From: a virus
Reading direction: 5' to 3' (one strand)
Length of the DNA: 64,000 nucleotides
Virus record (IMG/VR): IMGVR_UViG_3300042924_006566
Span: 92,625 to 156,624 of that record
In this document: piece by piece, positions 38,817-48,930 of the stretch
Position numbering within the stretch: position 1 is the first letter of the stretch
Layout of the letters: each line of letters opens with the position of its first letter
Notes under the pieces: model-generated
The model's input: only the letters and a program-made list of their open reading frames with translations
Databases searched by the model: none
Told to the model about the DNA's origin: nothing
Translations under genes and position numbers: made by a program

Positions 38817-40528
38817 TTCGCAATCCTTGAAAAGTTTCCTTTTTTCTCAAAACGAATGACACTACGGAACTTATCAAATAATTGATCACCCTTATGTGAA
38901 ATGACAAAAATGTTTGTGTCGGTTCCCATTTCTTGAATCAACTTTAAAAATTCTTCTGTGCCGCCTGTATCCAGTGATGAATCAAACACTTCATCCAATA
39001 TTAACAAATTGGTATTTGTACTATTCTTTAACTTAGCTACCTGTCTCCAAGTAAACAACAGTGCAAGGTCGATGCGCATTTTTTCTCCTTCTGAGAAATT
39101 TGCATAACCAAATTCATCTCGGTGTCTACTCTTAATCGTTTCTTCAAAATTTTCATTGATATTAAAATTAACAAAGAAGTCCATTGCTGACAAATATTTG
39201 TTAATCAATTTATTCATAATAGGTAAATACTGTTTAATAATTTTTGTTTTGATTCCAGTATCTTTTAAAAGTGTTGATGCAAATTCGTAGTAATGTTTTT
39301 CAACAATAAGTTCTTCTTTAATTTTTAAATAATTGTCCATTTCAATCTTCAGTTCTTTCAATTTCTCATTGACTTCTTCCAGATTATTTTTCTTGTTTGA
39401 CAATTCTATAATTTCTTTATTCAATTTAGTGATGTATTTGTTGAGAGATAATAGAGTCGAATTGTGACTAACAATTTCATTGTTGTGTGCGACAATGTGT
39501 TTGTTTATTTTTTCAATTTCCGAAACTCTCAGATTTAATTTTTCCACTTCAACTTCTATTTCTTTTAGACCATTTTTTTGCACATCTACTTTATTTTTTC
39601 TGGAGGTTATTTCTTCATTCTTGTGATGTTCATTGATATGTTGTTTGCATGTTGGACAATTATCATTACTTTCATAAAACTCAATATCTTTTTCATTCTT
39701 TTTAATATTAGTTTCAATCTTTGCTTCCAACTGGAACAATTTTTTTAATTTAGATGAGATGGTATTCTCATCGGAAATTTTCTTTATCAAAACATCAACA
39801 TGTTTTTGTATCAATACAATATCATCTTGTAACTTATTGATTTGCTGATTTGATTGTTCGATTTCAACCTTTTTCTTTTCGATTTCTTCTTCATTCAACT
39901 TCTTGTTTGCTTCAATATTTTGCAACTGAAGATTAATTTTTTCTTCAGTTAGGCTGATATTGTAGTTGTTGGTTGAAGATTTGTCTTTGATATCGGACAT
40001 TTTTTCTTTAACGATGTTGTTCATCGAAGAAAATATTTGAATGTCCAAAAGGTCTTCTATCAGAGCACGCCTGTCGGAGGCAGATAGTTGCATGAAAGGA
40101 GTAAAGGATGCTGAACCAAGGATGACCACTTGCGTGAAAGATTTAAAGTTTAGTTTGAGAATTGAATTCTCTAGTACATCTTGGTAATCTTTTGCAGCTG
40201 CATCCTGGTTCAGCAAAACATCATTACAGTAAATTTCAAAAACATTTGGTTTGATACCACGAATAACTTTGTAATTCTTTTTACCAATCGTAAACTCAAC
40301 TTCAACAATAGCTTCTCTTTGGTTGATTGAGTTTAGTAATTGTGGCTTATTTATCTTACGAAAAGGTTTTCCAAATAAACCAAAACACAGAGCATCCAGA
40401 ATGGTGGATTTTCCCGCACCATTTTGACCAATGATCAATGTGTTAGTTGATTTTGTTAAGACAACTTCGGTGAAGTTTGCACCAGTCGATAGAAAATTTC
40501 TCCAACGTACTTTCTGAAATAAAATCAT
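38813..40528 (-). CDS. 46: Recombination endonuclease subunit gp46
   Basis: 571 residues of the SMC-like Rad50 type. Walker [16 protein letters not shown] near 31, long coiled coils flanking a zinc hook CPTCKQH near 295, signature [15 protein letters not shown] and Walker [14 protein letters not shown] near the end. With gp47 it processes DNA ends for recombination-dependent replication. Length agrees with T4 gp46 (560). Coupled by ATGA to gp47. Confidence 0.95.
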   Translation of the reverse strand: MILFQKVRWRNFLSTGANFTEVVLTKSTNTLIIGQNGAGKSTILDALCFGLFGKPFRKINKPQLLNSINQREAIVEVEFTIGKKNYKVIRGIKPNVFEIYCNDVLLNQDAAAKDYQDVLENSILKLNFKSFTQVVILGSASFTPFMQLSASDRRALIEDLLDIQIFSSMNNIVKEKMSDIKDKSSTNNYNISLTEEKINLQLQNIEANKKLNEEEIEKKKVEIEQSNQQINKLQDDIVLIQKHVDVLIKKISDENTISSKLKKLFQLEAKIETNIKKNEKDIEFYESNDNCPTCKQHINEHHKNEEITSRKNKVDVQKNGLKEIEVEVEKLNLRVSEIEKINKHIVAHNNEIVSHNSTLLSLNKYITKLNKEIIELSNKKNNLEEVNEKLKELKIEMDNYLKIKEELIVEKHYYEFASTLLKDTGIKTKIIKQYLPIMNKLINKYLSAMDFFVNFNINENFEETIKSRHRDEFGYANFSEGEKMRIDLALLFTWRQVAKLKNSTNTNLLILDEVFDSSLDTGGTEEFLKLIQEMGTDTNIFVISHKGDQLFDKFRSVIRFEKKGNFSRIAK

Positions 40529-41604
40529 GATTCAGTATTCAATGCCTCTATGTAGAGTTCTTTCATCAAAGTTTTTAGTTTGTCGTTTTGTATGCTATCT
40601 TCTTTGATATTATCAATGTACTTGTTCAATATGGTCAATGTATCTTCGGCTTGATCAACCATATTGTCATCGATACCTTCATTCAAATCAGTAAAGTCTT
40701 CCGCAACTGTAATGTCGACAGGATTAACATTATACAAGTTATTCATAAATTTGTCAAACAAATAAGGATTGGTTTTATTAATTACTACCACCTTAACATA
40801 AGTGTTTGCATATTCGGTTAAATCTTTATTGGTAATCTCGGTGATTGTTTCTTGTTTGTCATCATAAACGATTCTATGAAACATTTTATATGGATTCGGT
40901 ATGAAGGTTAATTCTCTATTGTTGAGATCAAAAATATGAAAACCTCGTTGATCATTATAATCTTGCCAGGTTAATTCATAGGGATTACCTAAGTAATAAA
41001 TGTCATCACTACTGGACTTGTGATGATAATGACCACTGAATGTACAATCAAACTTTCGGAACAAACCTTTTTCCAATCCTTCTTCAGATGGCATACCACG
41101 ATACATTGCAAAACCAGCAATTTCAAAATGTCCCATGCACAATGTTGCTGATGTATTATTGATCTCAGACATACAATTATTATAATTTTCTGGACAAATC
41201 CAGGGAATCATACACACATCGGATGATGTATTACCATATTCCAGATGTATAGTTTGCGGAGAATCAATTACATTGATGTTATCGTATTCTCTTAACAAAA
41301 GATCAACTGAGTTCACATCGTTCGTGTTTTTGAAATAAGTATCATGATTACCGGCCAACATATGAACTTCGATTTTCATTTCGTGTAGAACATCAAAAAA
41401 CATTTCTTTTGTTCTTTTCAGAGAATAGAAGTTTACATATTTTCGTCTATCGAATGTATCACCCAATATTAAAAGAGTTTTAATGTCGTTCTTTTTTAAG
41501 GCCGGAAAGAAAACATCTCGGTAAAACTTTTCATAAAAGTCCAAAAAGTGTATCGAATCGTTTCTTGCACCAAAATGTTGGTCTGTTATTATTGCTACTT
41601 TCAT
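40525..41604 (-). CDS. 47: Recombination nuclease subunit gp47
   Basis: 359 residues of the Mre11/SbcD calcineurin-like type: ITDQHFGARND (D-H), LGDTFDRRK (GDxxD), AGNHDTY (GNHD), GHFEIAG and SGHYHHKS (GHxH) give the two-metal site. Partner of gp46. Length is close to T4 gp47 (339). Confidence 0.95.
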   Translation of the reverse strand: MKVAIITDQHFGARNDSIHFLDFYEKFYRDVFFPALKKNDIKTLLILGDTFDRRKYVNFYSLKRTKEMFFDVLHEMKIEVHMLAGNHDTYFKNTNDVNSVDLLLREYDNINVIDSPQTIHLEYGNTSSDVCMIPWICPENYNNCMSEINNTSATLCMGHFEIAGFAMYRGMPSEEGLEKGLFRKFDCTFSGHYHHKSSSDDIYYLGNPYELTWQDYNDQRGFHIFDLNNRELTFIPNPYKMFHRIVYDDKQETITEITNKDLTEYANTYVKVVVINKTNPYLFDKFMNNLYNVNPVDITVAEDFTDLNEGIDDNMVDQAEDTLTILNKYIDNIKEDSIQNDKLKTLMKELYIEALNTES

Positions 41605-42041
41605 TGGTTATCTTTTTCCAAACGCCGTTTTTCGGCTTCATAAGCTCTTTTTCTAAGATTTGAACTTGAATAAGTGTGATCCCGATTATGATAAAAGATT
41701 TCAATACCCCTGTCAAGGCAATATTGTTTTCCGGTAAAAGGTTTGTTTCGGTATTCTTCTCCCAAAAAACGAACATGTATGGTTTGAGTTTTGAAAATGT
41801 TTTCCAAATCTTCTTCCGTTTCATACACCAAGACTTCATCGACATACTTACACGATGAAACCTGAACAAATCGTTCATACAATGACTGCACTGGTTTATT
41901 TTTGGTATCGGGCCTGTCGATTGTTGGATCTGATTGTAGTGCAACAATTAGATGGTCACAATGTTGTTTTTCTATCTTCAACATCGCAACATGTCCTGCA
42001 TGAAATAAATCAAAAGTACTGCAATTAAAACCAATCTTCAT
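41601..42041 (-). CDS. Glycerol-3-phosphate cytidylyltransferase-like protein
   Basis: 146 residues with the TagD fold: IGFNCSTFDLFHAGHVAML contains HAGH (HxGH), and the second site reads YSSSNLRKRAYE (the STT/SxNLR element). It would make a CDP-alcohol from a phosphorylated substrate and CTP. The gene sits between gp55 and gp47, coupled to the latter by ATGA. The substrate in a phage without teichoic acid is unknown; sugar-alcohol activation for a surface glycan is one option. Confidence 0.85.
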   Translation of the reverse strand: MKIGFNCSTFDLFHAGHVAMLKIEKQHCDHLIVALQSDPTIDRPDTKNKPVQSLYERFVQVSSCKYVDEVLVYETEEDLENIFKTQTIHVRFLGEEYRNKPFTGKQYCLDRGIEIFYHNRDHTYSSSNLRKRAYEAEKRRLEKDNQ

Positions 42042-42045
42042 GATA

Positions 42046-42585
42046 TTATTCTTCCATAAATTTTTCTATACCTTTTTTTACAACTATCTTTTCTGTTTTT
42101 TTATTTTTTCTAGATATCTCATAATTTTCTATAAACTCGGCAATGTTGTCGTATAATTCAAATTGTTTACCGCCTGATTCATCGGAGTCTGAAGTATCGA
42201 ACTCATCTAGAATACCAAACATTTCGGTTGATTTGTACTTCACATACAACTGTTTCTTTTCTTTTTGGATTCTTCTAAGAAAAGCAAAGTAAATGATCTG
42301 AGTAAAATATGCAAATGGATTCTTTGATTTTTCTGGATCAAAGTTCTCGAAATACATCAAACAGTTTTCAATACCATCACCAATCATATCTTCTCGGTGT
42401 GGGTAATTAATGAAGTTTGGCTTATGTGATAGACCTTCGGCAATCTTCATGAAACATTCACCAATATAATTTGGTATCTTAGGTTTAGGTAACCCTTGTT
42501 CTTTGGCAGTTGCACATGCCTCTTTATAGGCAACCAATGCCCTCAAGAAGTCTTCGTTGTTGATGTAGTGACCTTGTTTACTCAT
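42046..42585 (-). CDS. 55: Late sigma factor gp55
   Basis: 179 residues, matching T4 gp55 (185) with a stretch IPNYIGECFMKIAEGLSHKP then REDMIGDGIENCLMYFENFD and NPFAYFTQIIYFAFLRRIQK. gp55 redirects host RNA polymerase to TATAAATA promoters, which occur in this window. The highly charged C-terminus contacts the clamp in T4. The upstream intergenic stretch (42586-42663) has TTGACA on the plus strand only and no clear minus-strand promoter. Confidence 0.93.
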   Translation of the reverse strand: MSKQGHYINNEDFLRALVAYKEACATAKEQGLPKPKIPNYIGECFMKIAEGLSHKPNFINYPHREDMIGDGIENCLMYFENFDPEKSKNPFAYFTQIIYFAFLRRIQKEKKQLYVKYKSTEMFGILDEFDTSDSDESGGKQFELYDNIAEFIENYEISRKNKKTEKIVVKKGIEKFMEE

Positions 42586-42663
42586 TCAAATATACCATAA
42601 AAAGTTGTTGACAAAAGGCTTGACAGAATGTTAAATTCTCGGTGTAGCCCAGAGATAATTAAT

Positions 42664-43032
42664 TTAATGGACCACCTGGTTACCGTTAGCGGATGATTCT
42701 ATTTCTTCCATTAAAGCTTTGATTTTATCCATAGAAGCATTTCTGATATCATTACTTTCAACCACATCGTTTATCTTAGAAACCAATCCTTCATAATATT
42801 CTTTGAAGTTTTCATTAGGTTCAATCTTGAACAGTATATCGGATTGTCTAATACTTACCTTGTTAGTTTTTGTGGTTGCAATAGGAAGCCATTGTTGAAT
42901 CAATAGATTCGAATTTCTAACTTCGAACATCATTGGATCTTCGATATCAAGTGAAATTATAGATTCTTCTGTTACTTTACAGATTACATCAAGTCCATCT
43001 TTAAATCTTAAAATTTTAATATTGTTATCCAT
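42664..43032 (-). CDS. LSm-like small protein near uvsW
   Basis: 122 residues starting with NNIKILRFKDGLDVICKV, the same strand pattern as the 19265 protein (IVLKLITGEEILGEI), then DPMMFEVRNSNLLIQQWLPI. The C-terminus is helical and acidic. It overlaps uvsW by eight bases. LSm or Sm-like RNA-binding is inferred; no activity is documented here. Confidence 0.65.
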   Translation of the reverse strand: MDNNIKILRFKDGLDVICKVTEESIISLDIEDPMMFEVRNSNLLIQQWLPIATTKTNKVSIRQSDILFKIEPNENFKEYYEGLVSKINDVVESNDIRNASMDKIKALMEEIESSANGNQVVH

Positions 43033-44527
43033 TTTTAATCCCTATGTTGTAAATTTTAAAGGGAAACTTTTCCTCTGTATATATTTTGACTCTTTCAACA
43101 AAATGTCTGAGTGTAAAGTTCATATGTTTTTTAAATCTTAAATCGTCAGCAATGTCATATAGAGTTGCAACTTCTTTTCCTGTATTTTGTCGTAGGCCTC
43201 TTCCGATTGATTGTAAGTTTCTTACTCTAGACTTGGAAGGACTAGCAAATATAATATTATGAAGATTTCGAATATTAATGCCAGTGCTGAAAGTACCAAA
43301 AGATGCGACAATGATAGCATCATTTTCTTTCTCCATAATTGAACGGATCATTTCTCTATCTTCAGCTTCAACACCACCGTGTACAAAAAATACCTTTCTA
43401 TCAGTTGCTTTCTCTTTGATTAGATTATACAATATCTTTCCATGTTTTTCAACCATTTGATACAAAACAAGAGTGTTTTTATTCAAGCTTACCGAAAGAT
43501 TTCTGATAAAACGATTTCTGTTTTCAGATGTGATAAGATATTCAATTTCTTCTTGATAAGACCAGTCTCTTGATTTCTCACATACATCGTCAGGATGTTT
43601 TAATATCAGACACTTGATTGTAAAATCTGCAAGTTGTTTTTTGTCAATAAGTTCTTTTGTTGATATAACTTTTTCTGCTGAACCAAAAAGTCCTTCTAAT
43701 ACTAACTTGTGTGTTTTTGTTCCGTCTAATGTACCAGTTAAACCTATGCGATATTTTGTTTTTGTTGCAGAGGTCATTATGTTTGTCAGTGACTGTGCCT
43801 TGAACAAATGTGCTTCATCACCAATGATGTAATCGAATTGTTGAAAATATTCTTTAGGTAAATTATATAGTGATTGCCAAGTTGATATGTATAGTTTCGA
43901 TGTTTCAGAATTTTTTTCTTTACCCTGATAAATCCTGTGTACATTTTCTGAAACATTGAAACCATTGTGGCTTGAATAATCTTTAAAATCGGAGTATAAT
44001 TGTTCAACCAAAGATGTTGTGGGAACTATGATTAATCCTTTAAGGTTCTGATAATCTAAAAATTGTCTGAACAAAAGATAAATGATTAGTGATTTACCTG
44101 ATGCTGTGGGTGACACCAAAAGTGCTCGGCGACTTTGCATTGCATGTATGAATGCATTTAGTTGGTGTTCTCTCACCTCAATAGGTGAATTATTTGAATG
44201 TAACTGTAGAGAATCTATGAATTTTTTTGCTTGATATAAACTGAATTCGTCTTCTAAATCGGCTCTCGTTTCATCAAATTCAAATGTGTATTCTCTTTCT
44301 TCGCAAAATTCTTTGAGATACGGTAATAATCCTAAGTACAATGTATAAGATTGTAAGTTAAATAATCTTATTTTTCCGTCCCAAATCTTATTTTTATATG
44401 CAGGAACAAATTGATAACCCGGTACAAAAAAAGTAAAGTATTCCGACAACTCTTTTGCGAGATGTTTCTCACAGGTTATCTTTGCATATACCTCATCTTT
44501 TTTAGTTATAACAATATCATTGGCCAT
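43025..44527 (-). CDS. uvsW: DNA/RNA helicase UvsW
   Basis: 500 residues (T4 UvsW 587). Helicase motifs: Walker A VSPTASGKSLII near 140, Walker B DYIIGDEAHLF (DEAH), GLTGTLDG (motif III) and QSIGRGLRQN (motif VI). An N-terminal DNA-binding domain of about 110 residues is present. UvsW resolves branched DNA and turns off origin-dependent replication. It overlaps uvsY by eleven bases. Confidence 0.95.
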   Translation of the reverse strand: MANDIVITKKDEVYAKITCEKHLAKELSEYFTFFVPGYQFVPAYKNKIWDGKIRLFNLQSYTLYLGLLPYLKEFCEEREYTFEFDETRADLEDEFSLYQAKKFIDSLQLHSNNSPIEVREHQLNAFIHAMQSRRALLVSPTASGKSLIIYLLFRQFLDYQNLKGLIIVPTTSLVEQLYSDFKDYSSHNGFNVSENVHRIYQGKEKNSETSKLYISTWQSLYNLPKEYFQQFDYIIGDEAHLFKAQSLTNIMTSATKTKYRIGLTGTLDGTKTHKLVLEGLFGSAEKVISTKELIDKKQLADFTIKCLILKHPDDVCEKSRDWSYQEEIEYLITSENRNRFIRNLSVSLNKNTLVLYQMVEKHGKILYNLIKEKATDRKVFFVHGGVEAEDREMIRSIMEKENDAIIVASFGTFSTGINIRNLHNIIFASPSKSRVRNLQSIGRGLRQNTGKEVATLYDIADDLRFKKHMNFTLRHFVERVKIYTEEKFPFKIYNIGIKNG

Positions 44528-44948
44528 TAATAAACTTTTCCCAACTTATAAAGTCTCGTAATTGCCATGTTCTTTGTTTCAATTCGTTTAGAATTGCTTC
44601 AATTACTGAGACAGATTCATCATGATAAACTTTCTTTTCGAGCAATCGAATTAAATCTTTATCACTCTCTAAGTATGTATTAATGTCGGATTTGAGAGTA
44701 AAAGGAAAAGGTTCCCACCCATACTCACCGAGTTCTTCTTGTGAAAGCTTTCCTGTGTAGTATTCCCACTTTATTTTTCGCATTTTTAGGTAATCAAAGT
44801 TGGCTTTTTTAGAAGCCATCTTGTGTTTAACTAAAACATTGATATACTTGCTGTGTAGGATTGGAATTCGAATCAGTTCCTTGCTAGGTTCAGTCTGATC
44901 GATTACAGCATCTTTTTCCCATTCTTCTAGAATTTTTTCAAGTTCCAT
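44517..44948 (-). CDS. uvsY: Recombination mediator UvsY
   Basis: 143 residues (T4 137). ILEEWEKDAVIDQTEPSKEL, PILHSKYINVLVKHKMASKK and IEAILNELKQRTWQLRDFI follow the UvsY pattern. UvsY loads UvsX on gp32-covered single strands. First gene of a long operon (uvsY to the second DruA-like gene) driven by a perfect sigma-70 promoter. Confidence 0.93.
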   Translation of the reverse strand: MELEKILEEWEKDAVIDQTEPSKELIRIPILHSKYINVLVKHKMASKKANFDYLKMRKIKWEYYTGKLSQEELGEYGWEPFPFTLKSDINTYLESDKDLIRLLEKKVYHDESVSVIEAILNELKQRTWQLRDFISWEKFINGQ

Positions 44949-44972
44949 AATAAATTACAATTATAAAATTCC

Positions 44973-45001
44973 ATTATAACATACAATATAAATTATGTCA
45001 A
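44973..45001 (-). promoter_or_regulatory. Consensus sigma-70 promoter (TTGACA-17-TATAAT) before uvsY
   Basis: -35 at 44996-45001, inside the stop region of the tube-like gene, and -10 at 44973-44978, spaced by 17. Likely early promoter of the 44948-to-35940 operon. Confidence 0.88.
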
Positions 45002-45502
45002 ATATTTGTATGACTGGTATCTAAATGTTGCTCTTCCGGTAATGATTGTGTCTGAAGATAATCTGGTATCAAAAGTGATATCACTCATTGTCAGTGGAAA
45101 GATATTTGCGAATTCTACACGCAATAGTGGATTATTTAATGCACTCAATACTGTTAAGGTTGCATCAGAATAATGTTTTCTATATTGAATCTCTTGACTT
45201 ACACCTCGCTTCTCGAAACCATCTGGATCTGCAATGGAAGTGAACCAGTTGTATAGGTTTTTCCATGAAGCCAGTTCTTCATCTATTATAAATTCAATCT
45301 CCAATGGTTCGTAATTCAGTTTGGTGCCTGGTAAAAATATATCCAAAAATGGTGTAACATAATCGACTTCACCTAGACCAACACCTGGTATGTTTACGGA
45401 TTGACAAAAATATTGTACATCGGATATTCTACTGAAAGTCAGAAGAAATTTTGTTGGTTGTAATGGATTGGTGTTCTGCGGATTTCTATTCAGAGCAGTC
45501 AT
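44993..45502 (-). CDS. Tail-tube-like structural protein
   Basis: 169 residues. TKFLLTFSRISDVQYFCQSV, VTPFLDIFLPGTKLNYEPLE, WKNLYNWFTSI and the C-terminal GRATFRYQSYKYL fit the gp19 tube fold. A second tube protein (gp19) is encoded at 51452. The tube superfamily also includes gp48/gp54-type baseplate tube initiators, so its exact role is open. It follows the capsid gene after a terminator. Confidence 0.8.
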   Translation of the reverse strand: MTALNRNPQNTNPLQPTKFLLTFSRISDVQYFCQSVNIPGVGLGEVDYVTPFLDIFLPGTKLNYEPLEIEFIIDEELASWKNLYNWFTSIADPDGFEKRGVSQEIQYRKHYSDATLTVLSALNNPLLRVEFANIFPLTMSDITFDTRLSSDTIITGRATFRYQSYKYLT

Positions 45503-45531
45503 ATGAATCTCCTTTGTAGGTATTTAGGAGA

Positions 45532-45560
45532 TAAAAAAAGAGGGCACCGAAGTGCCCCCT
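45532..45560 (-). terminator. Terminator after major capsid gene
   Basis: Stem GGGCAC/GTGCCC with a TTCG tetraloop on the minus strand and a CTTTTTTT run after it, 30 bases beyond the gp23 stop. Confidence 0.9.
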
Positions 45561-45590
45561 TTGAAGTGTCACTCTGCGGTGACTCAAAAA

Positions 45591-46931
45591 TTACATCAGG
45601 TTCTTGACAGCGAAGATGCGATAGTAAACGTTCGAACGAGCGTTCAGAGCACCGTTGCCGCTTGTCAGACCAGTTGCAAATGGGTTTGCAACCATGCCAT
45701 AACGGGTCTTGAAACCAATCTTTGGCTGGAATGTGAACTGATCAACTGCACGAACCATCTGTAGAGGAACGTATGGGCAGTAGAACAGACCAGCGTCATA
45801 AGGAGAAGTACCCTTATAACCAACTGTTACCAGTTCTTGATTAGATGTATAACCACCGAAATATGGATCGATGTAAACCTTGATGCGGCCATGCAGCAGA
45901 CCAGCAAATGTATTGCCAGTGTCATCTACTTGCAGGTCAGCAGACAGAGCAGGTGTATAAGAAAGAACACCAGCCATAGCCATAGCAGAAGCAACGTCTG
46001 ACGAAACGATCAGAACGTTACCCTTGCCTCTACGAGTCTGCTTGGCAATGACGTTAGCGTCACGCTCGATTTGGAAAATCAGACCCTTGAAGCGCTCAAC
46101 AGACCAACGGCCGTTAGAATCGGTATCCAGGTCGAAAGCACCAGCAGTTGTTGTACCGTACTGAGCACCAGCAACAGCAGTTGCATAGATTGTACGGATA
46201 ACTTCGCGGTTGATTTCAGCCAGAATTTCTGTAGACAGAATGTTAGACAGTTCTGTCTCGGCATCCAGACCGTGAATTGCCTTCAGGTCTTGTGCCAGTT
46301 CTAACGAATACTCAGCCTTCAGTGCGCGTGATTGAGCGGTAACGGTAACCTTCTCAATGCTGAATGCCATTTGTTGGAAAGCAGGATTGCCATCTGCACC
46401 CAGACCTTCAGCAGTTGATGTTGGCAGACCAATACCAGTTGTATAACTGTTAGCAGTCAGATCAGCACCAGCGTTAGTAACAACGTCAGTAGCGTTATTA
46501 CCACGGAAGCCGTATGGGTTAGCAGAAGAACCAGTACCAGAGAAAATGGTATTAGCTTCGTTGAAGAAAGCTTCGTTGGTGTTCGAAGGAGCACCGGACT
46601 GAGCATTGTAACGAGCGCGCATTGCGAAGATCAGGCCTGTAGGACCTGTCATTGGCTGAACGCCAGCAACGTCATAAGCAATCAGGTTAGGCAGAGCACG
46701 ACGAACCAGGCTGATTAAGATTGGATCGTAGTTAGAAACACCACCTGCAACGTTTGTTGGTGCTGCAGCAGTAGCTTCGTTCAGTTGCTGTGCAGCTGCA
46801 GACATTTCACGCTGTTGGTTCTCCAGAACAAGAGCAGTAACTGCTTTCTTGTATGGATCCTTGATAGCATCCAGTTCTGGATGATCCAGAACAGGTTGCC
46901 ATTTCTTTTGCAGTTCTTCAGTTAGATACAT
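45591..46931 (-). CDS. 23: Major capsid protein gp23
   Basis: 446 residues of the gp23/HK97-type shell family. Signs: start MYLTEELQKKWQPVLDHPEL, VRRALPNLIAYDVAGVQPMT, and TGLIFAMRARYNAQSG. gp21 cleaves the N-terminal part in T4. Codon use is noticeably richer in G+C than neighbours, as usual for the most highly expressed gene. The chaperone partner gp31-like protein is encoded in the tRNA cluster. A terminator follows and a late-promoter variant precedes. Confidence 0.95.
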   Translation of the reverse strand: MYLTEELQKKWQPVLDHPELDAIKDPYKKAVTALVLENQQREMSAAAQQLNEATAAAPTNVAGGVSNYDPILISLVRRALPNLIAYDVAGVQPMTGPTGLIFAMRARYNAQSGAPSNTNEAFFNEANTIFSGTGSSANPYGFRGNNATDVVTNAGADLTANSYTTGIGLPTSTAEGLGADGNPAFQQMAFSIEKVTVTAQSRALKAEYSLELAQDLKAIHGLDAETELSNILSTEILAEINREVIRTIYATAVAGAQYGTTTAGAFDLDTDSNGRWSVERFKGLIFQIERDANVIAKQTRRGKGNVLIVSSDVASAMAMAGVLSYTPALSADLQVDDTGNTFAGLLHGRIKVYIDPYFGGYTSNQELVTVGYKGTSPYDAGLFYCPYVPLQMVRAVDQFTFQPKIGFKTRYGMVANPFATGLTSGNGALNARSNVYYRIFAVKNLM

Positions 46932-46969
46932 TTAGTTATCTCCTTATAGGTATCTATTATGGTAAATTT

Positions 46970-46977
46970 TATTTATT
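46970..46977 (-). promoter_or_regulatory. Late-promoter-like AATAAATA before gp23
   Basis: One mismatch from TATAAATA, about 39 bases before the gp23 ATG, overlapping the scaffold stop. Confidence 0.5.
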
Positions 46978-48247
46978 TTACCAATGTTTTAGAAATGATT
47001 TGTGCGTAATGTTGAACCGATGGATCGACAGAAACATTTATTTTCTTGTCTTCTTCGATTTCAACTTCCTCGTTGAGTGCAGAAGATTCGGCGGCTTTAA
47101 CTGGGGTCTGGAAATAAGACTCAACTAGTGTTTCCAGTTTGCCAATGAATTCTTCCTCAGTAGTGAACTCTACACCCTCTGCGAGCGCTTTTAGTTTTTC
47201 TACCTGAGTCTGCGTTAGGCCTTCACATACTGCATGTACGGCCTCAATTTTTTTGTGTTCGTTTAATTCCTTGCGTAGTTCTACTGCGGCCAGAATTTCT
47301 TGATTGAGAGATTCTTCCAATTCAACAACACGGTCGGTCAATTCTTCAACAACATTAACTTTTTCCTCTGGAATGTCAATGTAGTGTTCGTTGAACAGGT
47401 TGTGTAGGCCTTCCATAAAGTCTTCTACGATTTCAGAACGCAGACCAGACTCGATAGCCAATTGATTCTCTTTGAACCATTCTTCCGCCATATAACCAAT
47501 ATAATCGTCTAGTTTGGAAGCCAACTCATTCTTGACTTCTTCAACAGCGACTTCGAATTCTTCTGTCAAAGCATTCTCAATTTCTTCTACGATAGCTTGT
47601 GACCGTGCAATGACGGCAGCTTCAAAAATTGTAGTGGCCTTAGAAACGAATTCTTCAGAAAGATTTTCACCAGAAAGAAGGGCATCAACATCTTCTTTCA
47701 TCTTCTCTTTCATCTTTTCTTTTTTCATCATTTTCTTGATGAGAGCTTTGTCTTGAGCTTCATCTTCGTGTTCTTTTTCTTTTTCGGCTTCCGAAACCAA
47801 TTCACCTTCTTGTTCAGTTTCTTCTGGAACATAAGGAGCTACGGCGCCAGGATTAGCTTGCATGGTTTGCTTTGCTAATTTAGCCTTGATTCTGTCACGA
47901 ATGGCAGAATAGTCTGTGGCAGGCTCTTGAACAGCTTTGTGTTCTGCGCCTGCAGATTCACCAGGCTGACCACCTAATTTTGCCATAGGTTGAGCACCTA
48001 CTGGTGGTGTTGCACCAGGTGGGGTAGCAGAAGGTGTGCCCTTTGTGAAATCAGGATTTGCATCATCCTCTTTCTCAGGTGAATCACCAACCTTACCTGC
48101 ATCCTTTGTGCCATATGCAACAGCGGCTGCTAATTTGGCTGGCTTGTCTTGGCCACCTTTTTTGGAAGCAACATTAGAATCGAATGATGACTTTGCATCT
48201 TCGATTAAAACTGCTTTAGCGGCATCTGTCAGATTAAATTTTCCCAT
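46973..48247 (-). CDS. 22: Prohead scaffold protein gp22
   Basis: 424 residues, much longer than T4 gp22 (269) but in the same place between capsid and protease. Highly charged with predicted coiled coil (residues 150-340), Glu/Lys-rich tracts and a Pro/Gly-rich stretch near 80-110. EEIENALTEEFEVAVEEVKN and DYIGYMAEEWFKENQLAI are the recognisable scaffold helices. It forms the inner core around which gp23 assembles and is degraded by gp21. An exact late promoter lies 30 bases upstream. Confidence 0.9.
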   Translation of the reverse strand: MGKFNLTDAAKAVLIEDAKSSFDSNVASKKGGQDKPAKLAAAVAYGTKDAGKVGDSPEKEDDANPDFTKGTPSATPPGATPPVGAQPMAKLGGQPGESAGAEHKAVQEPATDYSAIRDRIKAKLAKQTMQANPGAVAPYVPEETEQEGELVSEAEKEKEHEDEAQDKALIKKMMKKEKMKEKMKEDVDALLSGENLSEEFVSKATTIFEAAVIARSQAIVEEIENALTEEFEVAVEEVKNELASKLDDYIGYMAEEWFKENQLAIESGLRSEIVEDFMEGLHNLFNEHYIDIPEEKVNVVEELTDRVVELEESLNQEILAAVELRKELNEHKKIEAVHAVCEGLTQTQVEKLKALAEGVEFTTEEEFIGKLETLVESYFQTPVKAAESSALNEEVEIEEDKKINVSVDPSVQHYAQIISKTLVK

Positions 48248-48276
48248 TTTGAGAATCTCCTTAATTTTATATTGGA

Positions 48277-48284
48277 TATTTATA
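48277..48284 (-). promoter_or_regulatory. T4-type late promoter (TATAAATA) before scaffold
   Basis: Exact late octamer about 30 bases before the gp22 start codon, with AAGGAG between. Confidence 0.85.
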
Positions 48285-48285
48285 A

Positions 48286-48930
48286 TTAGAGTTTTTTGAT
48301 GAAGTTTTCGAATATCTTTAAACTTACTTGTTCAATCTCTTTACGAGAAGCTTGACGAATTTGTTTTCTTGCTTCTTCATACTGAACTTCAGTCCAAACA
48401 TCATTCACCATCATCCACTCTTTGCCTTCCATAATACCTTGAACGAATGCTCCGGGTGCAGAAGGATCTGCTACGATATCTGCCGCTGTGGCTAGATGAA
48501 AATCATCTTGAACTATATTAACACCGTTAACGGTTTTTAATGAACCCAAACCTCTAGATGATACGCCGACTTGGCCACCACCTTCGATAATTTGACGAGC
48601 GATATTGCCCATGGGTGTTTCAAGAATTTTCGCTTTGCCTATCCACTCTGATCCCTCTTTGCGTAATCCAACAATTAAGTGTGATACACGGTCGAGATTA
48701 ATAGATGGGGTGTCTGGATGACCCAGTTCACCAAAGGCACGGTTTTTATTAATGTATTCTTCAGTGTAACGTTCTACTTCTTTATGCATGGTTTCTTCTT
48801 TATACATGCGACCGTTACGATTAACTTTTTCAGAGACCAAAAAAGGACCTTCAATGTAAAGGAACTTTTTTCCGTCTTTTTCCTCGGTCAAATAATTGAC
48901 CGATTCGGTAACTTCTTTAATTAATTTCAT
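48286..48930 (-). CDS. 21: Prohead protease gp21
   Basis: 214 residues. GPFLVSEKVNRNGRMYKEET, then FGELGHPDTPSINLDRVSH carries the catalytic His, and VGVSSRGLGSL the catalytic Ser, as in the U9/herpes-like prohead proteases. It degrades the scaffold and trims gp23 before DNA packaging. Size equals T4 gp21 (212). Confidence 0.95.
   Translation of the reverse strand: MKLIKEVTESVNYLTEEKDGKKFLYIEGPFLVSEKVNRNGRMYKEETMHKEVERYTEEYINKNRAFGELGHPDTPSINLDRVSHLIVGLRKEGSEWIGKAKILETPMGNIARQIIEGGGQVGVSSRGLGSLKTVNGVNIVQDDFHLATAADIVADPSAPGAFVQGIMEGKEWMMVNDVWTEVQYEEARKQIRQASRKEIEQVSLKIFENFIKKL

Noticed and set aside
42586-42663. Plus-strand TTGACA-17-TTAAAT between gp55 and the LSm-like gene
   Set aside because: It would point into antisense sequence, the -10 box is weak and no plus-strand gene follows. 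Could be an antisense RNA, but there is no further support.
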